Origin: Chloroflexota bacterium
GTDB lineage: Bacteria > Chloroflexota > Anaerolineae > J102
Direction: 5' to 3'
Length of the DNA: 10,661 nt
Assembly: GCA_024276255.1 (NCBI GenBank)
Contig: JAJRXO010000055.1
Coordinates: forward strand, 1-10,661
Shown: positions 1 to 5,572 of the stretch, one piece after another
Layout of the letters: the number at the start of each line of letters is the position of its first letter
Numbering within the stretch: the stretch's first letter is position 1
Notes under the pieces: model-generated
The model's database searches: none
What the model was told of the DNA's origin: nothing
What the model saw: only the letters and a program-made list of their open reading frames with translations
Program-made: the position numbers and the translations under genes

Positions 1-297
1 ACCCTGGTTCCACAAGCTTTTATCGCCAATAAAAATACCGACCTCGGCGCGGCGGTGCATGTGATTGATGTTGAGGAATCCGCAACCGCCCACATGCCGG
101 CCCTCAAATTCGATGGCGAAGTTAATGCTGTCGTTGCTGCTGTTTTGCCTTTCGAACCAGGCTTCTTCCTGTTCGATATTCATAGGCCGATAGATACCGA
201 AATAACGTAACACATCCTGATCCTGCAACCATGTTACATAACGAGGTAGATCGTCACGTTGAATGGCACGCAGGATCACCTTTTTTCCTCTTAACAT
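1..297 (-). CDS. GNAT family N-acetyltransferase (C-terminus off the left edge)
   Basis: The first 99 codons of a GNAT (RimJ/RimL-like, Acetyltransf_3 type) enzyme, which would move an acetyl group from acetyl-CoA to an amine on a protein, antibiotic or small metabolite. The visible part has the usual N-terminal pattern: a basic start (MLRGKKVILRAI), a segment around WLQDQDVLRYFG, then a beta-rich stretch (INFAIEFEGRHVGGCGFLNI) leading to EVGIFIGD and LWNQG, just where the acetyl-CoA-binding motif A should begin. The remaining half, with the pyrophosphate-binding loop, lies outside the window. The ATG is supported by AAGGAG five bases upstream (plus-strand 303-308), which overlaps the stop of the HKD-domain gene. 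With 10 bp between stop and start, the two genes are probably co-transcribed and perhaps translationally coupled. The family call is firm; the substrate cannot be told. Confidence 0.85.
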   Translation of the reverse strand, partial: MLRGKKVILRAIQRDDLPRYVTWLQDQDVLRYFGIYRPMNIEQEEAWFERQNSSNDSINFAIEFEGRHVGGCGFLNINHMHRRAEVGIFIGDKSLWNQG

Positions 298-307
298 AGG
301 GTCTCCT

Positions 308-1474
308 TCAGGGACGGGTTTGTTGCCAGATACGTTCGAATTCCTGCACAAAGGGGGCGGCAAAAGCAGGATCGTGGATGATGAGCAGGTTTTCGTCGTT
401 TTTACGATTGGCGCTATCGGTAAAATTGAACGAACCGAAGATCACCGTACTGCGATCGATGATAAACACCTTGTGGTGCATCAATCCCACGCCGGCATCC
501 TGCCGCACATCCACGTTGGGCAGGTCTTCGCGACCGACGATGCTGTAATAGCTGAATTCGTTTTCCGAGCCCACGCTTTCAAACACCCCCCGCACCTGCA
601 CCCCGGCATCGGCGCGGCCCAGCATCGCCTCGCCGATCTCCTTGCTGGTGAAGGCAAAGGTCAGGAACAGTATCTCATCTTCGGCGCTGGCCACAGCCCG
701 TGCTACTGCGGTCACCAGGCGGGTTTCGGGCGCGAATTCATTGAATATCTTGCTGCCGTGCAGGGTGAGCTCGGGGTTGGGAGTGTTGGCGGGCGAGTCG
801 GGGCCAAAAAGGCGCTGATCATACATCTCGCTCATCTCGGCCAGATAATTGGCCGCCAGTTCGGGCGATTGAAAGCGCACGATATTGTTGTTGTTGCAGT
901 ACACTCCGTTGCTGGTAAAGTTCATGGAGCCGGTCCAGAGGATATCGTCGTCGATCACGATGAATTTGTTGTGCATCAACCCCCGCCGCTTGTCTTCCAC
1001 CACGCTGATGCCGTGGCGACGCATGCGGCGAATACCCGATAGATCGCCATTGTCTTCATCTGTCACCGCCCGTACGGTGATGCCCTGCTCCTCCAGCGAG
1101 ATCAGGGCGTTGATAATGGGCTCAGCATCCAGATCAAAGGCGGCGATGTCCACCTGCTTTTTCGCACGCAACAGATCATCGGCAATTAGGAAGTCCAGTC
1201 CGCCCTGGCGTTCTTCCTGCGGTGGGCAGGTGGGATCGGTGAAATAGATATCATACCAGTCCGGGGCTGGTGATGGTGGTTCTGCCGGCTGTTCGGCAGC
1301 CAGCAGGGTATTTGCCAGCTCCTGCAAGACCTGGCCCCAGGCGCTATCACCCAACATCAGGCTGGTCACCAGTAGGATGACGATCAACACCGCCCCACTG
1401 GCGCCCAGCCGGGCGGCAACCTTTTTACGGCCGCCATTGGTGGTCTTCGGTGCAGGAGGGGTAGATTGGCTCAT
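308..1474 (-). CDS. Membrane-anchored protein with two HKD (phospholipase D/Nuc-like) domains
   Basis: 388 residues from the ATG. After a basic N-terminus there is one hydrophobic segment (about residues 22-42, rich in V, I and L), either a signal anchor or an uncleaved signal peptide, then a Pro-rich linker (about 60-72) and two catalytic halves outside the membrane. Half one has HxKxxxxD at H168/K170/D175 followed by GSMNF; half two has it at H333/K335/D340 followed by GSFNF and an N-x-EN motif. The HKD plus GSxNF pattern is known from the Nuc-like endonuclease/phosphodiesterase branch of the PLD superfamily. Two HKD motifs make one active site, so the enzyme is probably active as a monomer on phosphodiester bonds of nucleic acid or phospholipid. 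An in-frame TTG lies upstream at 1516, but it sits almost on the predicted transcript start, so the ATG is preferred even though no clear ribosome site precedes it. A GNAT gene follows 10 bp downstream. Superfamily certain; substrate unknown. Confidence 0.88.
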   Translation of the reverse strand: MSQSTPPAPKTTNGGRKKVAARLGASGAVLIVILLVTSLMLGDSAWGQVLQELANTLLAAEQPAEPPSPAPDWYDIYFTDPTCPPQEERQGGLDFLIADDLLRAKKQVDIAAFDLDAEPIINALISLEEQGITVRAVTDEDNGDLSGIRRMRRHGISVVEDKRRGLMHNKFIVIDDDILWTGSMNFTSNGVYCNNNNIVRFQSPELAANYLAEMSEMYDQRLFGPDSPANTPNPELTLHGSKIFNEFAPETRLVTAVARAVASAEDEILFLTFAFTSKEIGEAMLGRADAGVQVRGVFESVGSENEFSYYSIVGREDLPNVDVRQDAGVGLMHHKVFIIDRSTVIFGSFNFTDSANRKNDENLLIIHDPAFAAPFVQEFERIWQQTRP

Positions 1475-1524
1475 GGTGCAGAAACGATGCGTAAGATGAG
1501 GAACGGCGAATATCAATGGGCCTA

Positions 1525-1553
1525 ATCCTAGCCCAGCCTGTCTTTGATGTCAA
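1525..1553 (-). promoter_or_regulatory. Candidate sigma70-type promoter for the HKD/GNAT gene pair
   Basis: Reading the minus strand, a perfect TTGACA (1553-1548) is followed after exactly 17 bp by TAGGAT (1530-1525, four of six matches to TATAAT). Transcription would start near 1518, about 45 nt before the ATG at 1474. This makes the alternative TTG start at 1516 very unlikely. Pattern match only. Confidence 0.5.
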
Positions 1554-1559
1554 TGTGTC

Positions 1560-1889
1560 GCGGCTACAGATAAAAATGTATCGATTCGGTAGACAAACTC
1601 AGCACATAATCGCCTCCGAATGATTGACACCCGCCCTGCGATCGAAGCGCCAACCACCCCCAAAGTGAACAAAGCGAGCTCTGGAGGAAGGGACGCTGGC
1701 GCACCTCCATCGCCAGGGGATGAAGGGATACTGTTGGCAAAACTTAAGCTGGCAGAGGGGAGATGTATGCAAGGGGTTGAGGCCGGGAGTGCACCCTCTC
1801 AAGGAGGCTTGATGACCATGGTCGCGGGCGAAGCCGGCTTCAACCGGTGCCGTTTTATAGAATCATCGCCGGGCGGGTTTTGTGGTAGT
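1560..1889. other. Non-coding stretch with palindromes and a possible pseudoknot; no convincing gene
   Basis: About 330 bases between the HKD-gene promoter and the plus-strand promoter at 1890. Short open frames exist on both strands (plus 1620-1931; minus 1599-1802), but they overlap, have no ribosome-binding site and match no family I recognise. The minus-strand frame is rich in Trp, Arg, Phe and Cys, unlike the neighbouring proteins. What can be seen is symmetry. TCAAG-gagg-CTTGA (1799-1812), GACCATGGTC (1814-1823), GAAGCCGGCTTC (1830-1841) and ACCGGT (1843-1848) sit almost end to end. Further left, GGAGG (1683-1687), CTGGCG (1696-1701), CCTCC (1704-1708) and CGCCAG (1711-1716) are arranged as an H-type pseudoknot. 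It may be a structured RNA, a protein-binding region or a decayed gene; I cannot decide. Confidence 0.4.
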
Positions 1890-1918
1890 TTGACAAAGCA
1901 AAACAACGGTGCAATAAT
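1890..1918 (+). promoter_or_regulatory. Strong candidate sigma70-type promoter facing the AOR gene
   Basis: Perfect TTGACA at 1890-1895, a 17-bp spacer, then AATAAT at 1913-1918 (five of six matches to TATAAT). Transcription would start near 1925, giving a leader of roughly 335 nt before the AOR start codon. A second exact TATAAT lies at 1932-1937 but lacks a good -35. An inverted repeat, GTTTTG (1877-1882) and CAAAAC (1899-1904), brackets the -35 box and could be an operator. Pattern-based; no start site is known. Confidence 0.55.
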
Positions 1919-1940
1919 TATTATTGGCTGATATAATATG

Positions 1941-2186
1941 GGCAATCGTCGTCGCAGTCGCCGCGATTGCCATACCGAGCAGTCTATTGATGCTCAGTGC
2001 TTGAGGTATTGTGCAACAATCCCCACACAGCCGCATTTTCTCTCTCACCTACAGGCGAGTGATGCATATCGGATTCCTGTTCGCATTTATCCGGCGAAGC
2101 TATCACGTAATAGCCAAGCCGTTCTGCCCCAGTGACATCGGGTCTTTTAGTTAACGCAAGCGCTATGTCAGATTGACATGGCGCTT
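1941..2186 (+). ncRNA. Candidate structured leader RNA or small RNA upstream of the AOR gene
   Basis: The stretch begins just after the promoter at 1890-1918 and ends in the intrinsic terminator at 2158-2197. It can form several hairpins: GGCAATCG/CGATTGCC (1941-1948 with 1964-1971, perfect 8 bp), GAGCA/TGCTC (1977-1981 with 1991-1995), GCTAT/ATAGC (2099-2103 with 2110-2114) and the terminator stem. The only plus-strand frame (1938-2135) has no ribosome site, starts at or before the predicted transcript start and looks random. The layout of promoter, hairpins, terminator, then a strong ribosome site and a metal-pterin enzyme is that of an attenuator or riboswitch leader, but a free-standing small RNA would look the same. 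I do not recognise a known Rfam class; a match to the Moco RNA family could be neither shown nor excluded by eye. Confidence 0.4.
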
Positions 2187-2197
2187 TTGTTATTTTT
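2158..2197 (+). terminator. Intrinsic terminator inside the AOR leader
   Basis: A 13-bp stem, AAGCGCTATGTCA (2158-2170) against TGACATGGCGCTT (2174-2186), with one G-U pair and a GAT loop, followed by a T-rich run to 2197. It lies about 60 bp before the AOR start codon and downstream of the only strong promoter, so readthrough or an alternative fold would be needed for that promoter to express the AOR gene. The stem also contains a TTGACA (2173-2178) with only a poor -10 (TTCACT, 2196-2201), so a separate promoter here is less likely. Confidence 0.75.
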
Positions 2198-2259
2198 CAC
2201 TGTCTCTTCCACACGATCTTCGCTCATGAAGGTCTCTCGTTCGCCAAAGGAGGCAAACA

Positions 2260-4110
2260 ATGACATCATTAGGAGGATTCGTAGATCGGGTTGCCCGTAT
2301 AGATCTGACAACAGGCAACATTAGCTACGAGAGTATCAATGACGAAGACGCCCGCAAGTATCTGGGCGGTCGCGGACTGGGCGTCAAATATGTCTTCGAT
2401 AACGGTCCTGACGTGGATCCCCTGTCGCCCGACAATCTACTGGCGATTATGACGGGCCCGCTGACCGGTACGGAAGTGAAAATGAGTGGTCGTCTCTGCA
2501 CCGTCACCAAGAGCCCGCTGACCGGCACCGTGGCCGACAGCCATATGGGCGGCTGGACCGCTGCTTACATGAAATGGTCCGGCTTCGACGCCCTGTTGAT
2601 CAAGGGCAAAGCCGACCATCCCGTGTATCTGCTTTGCGAAAACGGCAATGTGAGCATCCATGACGCCAGTGATTTGTGGGGGAAGACCACCCATGAAGTA
2701 CACGAAGCCCTGCTCGAACGCCATGCCGGTCGCTATGTGGATGTGATGGCCGTGGGGCCTGCAGCTGAAAACGGCGTGCGCTTTGCCGGTTGGATCAACA
2801 AAGACGATCGGGCCTGCGGCCGTGGCGGCAGCGGCATGGTGGGCGCCAGCAAGAATCTCAAGGCCGTCGTCTTTATCGGCGATAAGGACAAGCAACCCAA
2901 ACCGGCCGATCGCGAGGCATTCAAAGAGGCCGACAAGGTGACGTTGGCCGCGATCATGGACGAAGCCAATATTACTGCCCCGCGCAAGGGCGGCCTCAGC
3001 GTGTATGGCACCAACGTGCTGATGAACATCGTCGGCAGCATTGGGGCATTGCCATCCTACAACAGCCAGAAGGCCTCGTTCATCAATGATGCCGGCGAAG
3101 ACCTGTATGGCCACATCGCCGGTGAAGCTGTGCGCGAAGAGATTCTGGTTGGTGATCCCACCTGTCATGCCTGCCCTGTGGCCTGCAAGATCGAGGTCGA
3201 AGTCAAGGAGGGCCCCTTCAAGGTACACATGGAAAGCGTGGAATACGAATCGATTTGGGCTCTGGGTGCCAACTGCGGCGTGGATGACAAGAACGCCGTT
3301 GCGTACATGATCGATCAGGCCAATAGATTCGGCATGGACACCATCGAGCTGGGCAATGTGCTGGGCGTGCTCATGGAAGCGACGCAGAAAGGCTATGGCC
3401 AGCTGAACGGCAATGGTCTGGCCTGGGGTGATGCCCACGCCATGACCAAGGTCATCGAAGACATCGCCTATGCTCGCAGCGAACTCGCCAAGAACTTGGG
3501 CCTGGGCGCTTACGGCGCAGCTAAAGCGTTTGGCCACCCCGAGATTGCCATGAGCGTCAAAGGCCAGGCCATCCCTGCCTACGATCCGCGTGGTCTCAAG
3601 GGCATGGGCATTGGCTATGCCACCAGCAATCGTGGCGCCTGCCATCTGCGCGCCTACACCCCCGCAGCCGAGCTGGGCGTGATGCCCTTTGGCTCGCTCA
3701 AGGTGGATCCGCTGGACTGGAAGGGTAAGGGCGATCTCGTGAAGGCCTTCCAGGATTTCCACGCCGTGTCCGACAGCTTCGATATCTGCAAATTCAGCGC
3801 CTTTGCCGAAGGCATCGATGAATACGCAAGCCAATACAACACCATCACGGGCCAGAATCTGAGCACTGATGAGCTGTTGAAAGCCGGTGAACGCATCTAC
3901 AACCTGGAACGCTACTACAATAACCTCAACGGTTTTGGCGAGGGCAGCGACTATCTACCCAAGCGCTTCCTGGAAGAGCCCAGCACCGTGCCCGGCTCAG
4001 AAGGCCAGGTTTGTGAGCTGGATGAGATGTTGGCCGAATACTACGCGGCTCGCGGCTGGCAGAACGGCGTCGTACCCGAAGCCAAGCTCAAGGAACTCGA
4101 CATTCTCTAA
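2260..4110 (+). CDS. AOR-family tungsten/molybdenum aldehyde:ferredoxin oxidoreductase
   Basis: 616 residues, the usual length for the family (about 600-620). Members oxidise aldehydes to carboxylic acids at a tungsto- or molybdo-bispterin site and pass electrons through one [4Fe-4S] cluster to ferredoxin; they are usually cytoplasmic, and no signal peptide is seen here. The N-terminal domain carries the family hallmarks YLGGRGLGVKYVFD (34-47) and the GPLTGT and SGR segments. Cluster ligands are visible as C302, C305 and C309 (CHACPVAC) and C510 (SFDIC). The pterin-binding regions around YDPRGLKGMG and NRGACHLRA are present. The start is fixed by AAAGGAGG at 2246-2253, six bases before the ATG, one of the best ribosome sites in the window. 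The gene is alone on its strand, with its own terminator and a long hairpin-rich leader. No MoaD-like protein, ferredoxin subunit or W/Mo transporter is adjacent. Family firm; the actual aldehyde and the metal are not predictable. Confidence 0.95.
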   Translation: MTSLGGFVDRVARIDLTTGNISYESINDEDARKYLGGRGLGVKYVFDNGPDVDPLSPDNLLAIMTGPLTGTEVKMSGRLCTVTKSPLTGTVADSHMGGWTAAYMKWSGFDALLIKGKADHPVYLLCENGNVSIHDASDLWGKTTHEVHEALLERHAGRYVDVMAVGPAAENGVRFAGWINKDDRACGRGGSGMVGASKNLKAVVFIGDKDKQPKPADREAFKEADKVTLAAIMDEANITAPRKGGLSVYGTNVLMNIVGSIGALPSYNSQKASFINDAGEDLYGHIAGEAVREEILVGDPTCHACPVACKIEVEVKEGPFKVHMESVEYESIWALGANCGVDDKNAVAYMIDQANRFGMDTIELGNVLGVLMEATQKGYGQLNGNGLAWGDAHAMTKVIEDIAYARSELAKNLGLGAYGAAKAFGHPEIAMSVKGQAIPAYDPRGLKGMGIGYATSNRGACHLRAYTPAAELGVMPFGSLKVDPLDWKGKGDLVKAFQDFHAVSDSFDICKFSAFAEGIDEYASQYNTITGQNLSTDELLKAGERIYNLERYYNNLNGFGEGSDYLPKRFLEEPSTVPGSEGQVCELDEMLAEYYAARGWQNGVVPEAKLKELDIL

Positions 4111-4132
4111 CCCCCCACTCCTTCCCCCAACT

Positions 4133-4166
4133 AGACGCCGCCTTTGCCCAGGCGGCGTCTTTTATT
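4133..4166 (+). terminator. Intrinsic terminator of the AOR gene
   Basis: A perfect 10-bp GC-rich stem, AGACGCCGCC (4133-4142) with GGCGGCGTCT (4151-4160), an 8-nt loop, then TTTTATT. It lies 22 bp after the AOR stop and just before the convergent thioredoxin gene ends at 4175. There is no T-run on the opposite side, so it should work mainly for the plus strand. Confidence 0.85.
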
Positions 4167-4174
4167 GCGCGGCA

Positions 4175-4513
4175 TTATTCCTTTTCAGTCTGGATATACG
4201 GCTTCAATTTGGCCAGCATCCGCTTTTTGGGCATGAAACCAACCAGTCGCTGTACGGCTTTGCCATCTTTGAACAGGATCAGCGTGGGGATACTCATTAC
4301 GCCATAATTCATGGCGACTGACGGGTTGTGATCCACATCGAGTTTGGCAACCTGAAGCTGATCGGCATATTCGGCCGCGATCTCTTCAAGCACGGGGGCG
4401 ATCATGTGGCAGGGGCCGCACCACTCGGCCCAGAAGTCGGTCAGAGTCGGTTTGTCGGCCTGCAAGACTTTTTCTTCAAAATCATCGGCGGTGACGGGAA
4501 AGGGCTTTGCCAT
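4175..4513 (-). CDS. trxA: Thioredoxin
   Basis: 112 residues, the length of a stand-alone thioredoxin. The redox site WCGPC is at residues 31-35 in the context FWAEWCGPCHMIAP, with His after the second Cys instead of the commoner Lys or Arg. The fold's cis-proline is P76 (SIPT), followed by LILFKDGK and a G-F motif. There is no signal peptide, so it acts in the cytoplasm as a dithiol reductant. The open frame continues far upstream on the minus strand, but the ATG at 4513 is right: it has AAGGAG six bases before it, and the upstream translation is out-of-frame shadow of the glycosyltransferase gene. It lies 31 bp after the Alg13-like gene and is probably the last gene of the operon, an unusual neighbour for glycan genes. 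Confidence 0.95.
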   Translation of the reverse strand: MAKPFPVTADDFEEKVLQADKPTLTDFWAEWCGPCHMIAPVLEEIAAEYADQLQVAKLDVDHNPSVAMNYGVMSIPTLILFKDGKAVQRLVGFMPKKRMLAKLKPYIQTEKE

Positions 4514-4544
4514 GGAAGGCTCCTTATTGAGTGAATTAGCGTGG

Positions 4545-5006
4545 TTATTTTCTGGCAGCGATTTGCTGCAAAAAGGCGCGAATTTCTTCGTGCATGGTGG
4601 TTTCGGGGGCCTGGTAGGGGCGCAGTTGCGTATTCTGGGCTTTGTGGATGGCGGAGGCCAGTTGGTCGAGTTGAAAACAGGCGACGAGATAGCCCTCAGC
4701 GGCAAAATGGCGCAGGATTTCCTCCTGATGCCGATCGTAGCGATCGGGATTGGGCACACTGACCAGGGGCTTGCCCAGCGCCAGCACCTCGATCAGGGTG
4801 CCAAATCCGCCATGAGACACGATTAGGCTGGCATCCTGCAAATACGAAGCAATGGATGGTGCAAACCGAAACCAGCGACCGTGTTGGGGCTCGTATTGGC
4901 CCTCACCGATCTGAAACACCACCGGTTCGTGCAACTGCGGCGCCAGTTCATCCAGCGTCTGCACCAGGGGATCAAAATCGGTTGTGCCAACGGTACAGAA
5001 GATCAT
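4545..5006 (-). CDS. Alg13/PssE-like catalytic subunit of a split glycosyltransferase
   Basis: 153 residues matching the C-terminal, nucleotide-sugar-binding half of GT28-type transferases (Glyco_tran_28_C). It opens with the family signature MIFCTVGT (1-8), then has SHGGFGTLIEVLALGKP (64-80), VPNP and DRHQEE (91-96), where the conserved E and the HQ pair contact the UDP-sugar in MurG/Alg13 relatives. Such proteins bind the donor but need an Alg14/PssD partner for the membrane and acceptor; the partner is encoded immediately upstream in the same operon. The known pairs add GlcNAc (Alg13/14) or glucose, galactose or glucuronate (Pss, Cps14FG types) to a polyprenyl-PP-linked sugar; the sugar here is not predictable. 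The ATG at 5006 gives the canonical N-terminus, though its ribosome site is weak. A 62-bp gap separates it from the upstream partner, the largest gap within the array. Confidence 0.88.
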   Translation of the reverse strand: MIFCTVGTTDFDPLVQTLDELAPQLHEPVVFQIGEGQYEPQHGRWFRFAPSIASYLQDASLIVSHGGFGTLIEVLALGKPLVSVPNPDRYDRHQEEILRHFAAEGYLVACFQLDQLASAIHKAQNTQLRPYQAPETTMHEEIRAFLQQIAARK

Positions 5007-5068
5007 GATGCTCGAGTCTCAGTCAGAATACGCCGATGCTCGGTCTGCAATCAGGATGCCCGGCTGTG

Positions 5069-5563
5069 CTAGAGCAGGCGTCCAGCATAACGCGCCCGCG
5101 GGTAGCTTTGCAAATGATGCTGCCACTGCACATAAAATTGATCGGCCAGATGCAGACGATAGATCAGGCGAGCCGTAAAGGAAAGCGACTCCACTTTGGA
5201 GGCGGTTTCGATGAAGATCATGGGGATGTGCAGGGCTTTGGCGACCAGAGCAAAGGGGATCTGCAGGCTGGGGCCGGCGCCGATGATGGCCTGGGGACGC
5301 GCCTGGCGCAGGATGCGCCATGCCTGCCACAGGGCGCGGGGCATCTTGCGCAGTACGGTGAATGTCGAATCGGTGTGACCGCGTCTTTTCTGGCGTGGCT
5401 GCAGAATACGGTAGACCGGCCCCGGGCGGCGCAATTTATGCTCCGACACGGTGTCATAATCGGCGACGACATAATGATAATCGTAGTCGGGGCCCAGGAG
5501 ATCCACCAGACGCAGCATCTGCTTGGTGTGCCCTCCGGCGCCGAGAATAATCAGAAGTCGCAT
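5069..5563 (-). CDS. Alg14/PssD-like membrane/acceptor subunit of a split glycosyltransferase
   Basis: 164 residues resembling the N-terminal half of a GT28-type enzyme, as in Alg14, PssD, EpsE and Cps14F. It starts with the phosphate-loop-like GAGGHTKQM (8-16), has VIxGxGPS-type sequence IIGAGPSLQIPFALVAKAL (93-111), and carries the family hallmark FIETASKVESLSFTARLIYRL (117-137) followed by ADQFYVQW. These proteins sit at the cytoplasmic membrane face, bind the lipid-linked acceptor and recruit the Alg13-like donor-binding subunit, encoded just downstream. There is no long hydrophobic N-terminal anchor, as is common in bacterial versions. The ATG lies 9 bp after the stop of the upstream epimerase gene, and only a closely spaced AAGG precedes it, so translational coupling is likely. 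Pairing with the adjacent half makes the call strong. Confidence 0.88.
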   Translation of the reverse strand: MRLLIILGAGGHTKQMLRLVDLLGPDYDYHYVVADYDTVSEHKLRRPGPVYRILQPRQKRRGHTDSTFTVLRKMPRALWQAWRILRQARPQAIIGAGPSLQIPFALVAKALHIPMIFIETASKVESLSFTARLIYRLHLADQFYVQWQHHLQSYPRARYAGRLL

Positions 5564-5572
5564 GACCTTAGC

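Noticed and set aside
263..1042. 259-codon plus-strand frame opposite the HKD gene
   Set aside because: The minus strand carries both HKD motifs; this frame has none and no start signal.
1599..1931. Two overlapping short frames in the intergenic region (minus 1599-1802, plus 1620-1931)
   Set aside because: No ribosome site, no recognisable domain and mutual overlap. Kept only as a description of the non-coding stretch; a decayed gene is not excluded.
1938..2135. 65-codon plus-strand frame after the AOR-facing promoter
   Set aside because: Its ATG is within or just before the predicted transcript start, with no ribosome site, and the peptide looks random.
1560..2259. Assignment to a named riboswitch (Moco, cobalamin, TPP, FMN, glycine)
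   Set aside because: I could not match the conserved boxes of these classes by eye, so no named class is claimed.
2437..3834. 465-codon open frame antisense to the AOR gene
   Set aside because: It lies wholly opposite a gene with full family motifs and has no ribosome site. Long antisense frames are expected from GC-rich codon bias.
4514..4759. Long N-terminal extension of thioredoxin
   Set aside because: It overlaps the Alg13-like gene in another frame. The ATG at 4513 has its own AAGGAG and gives the standard length.
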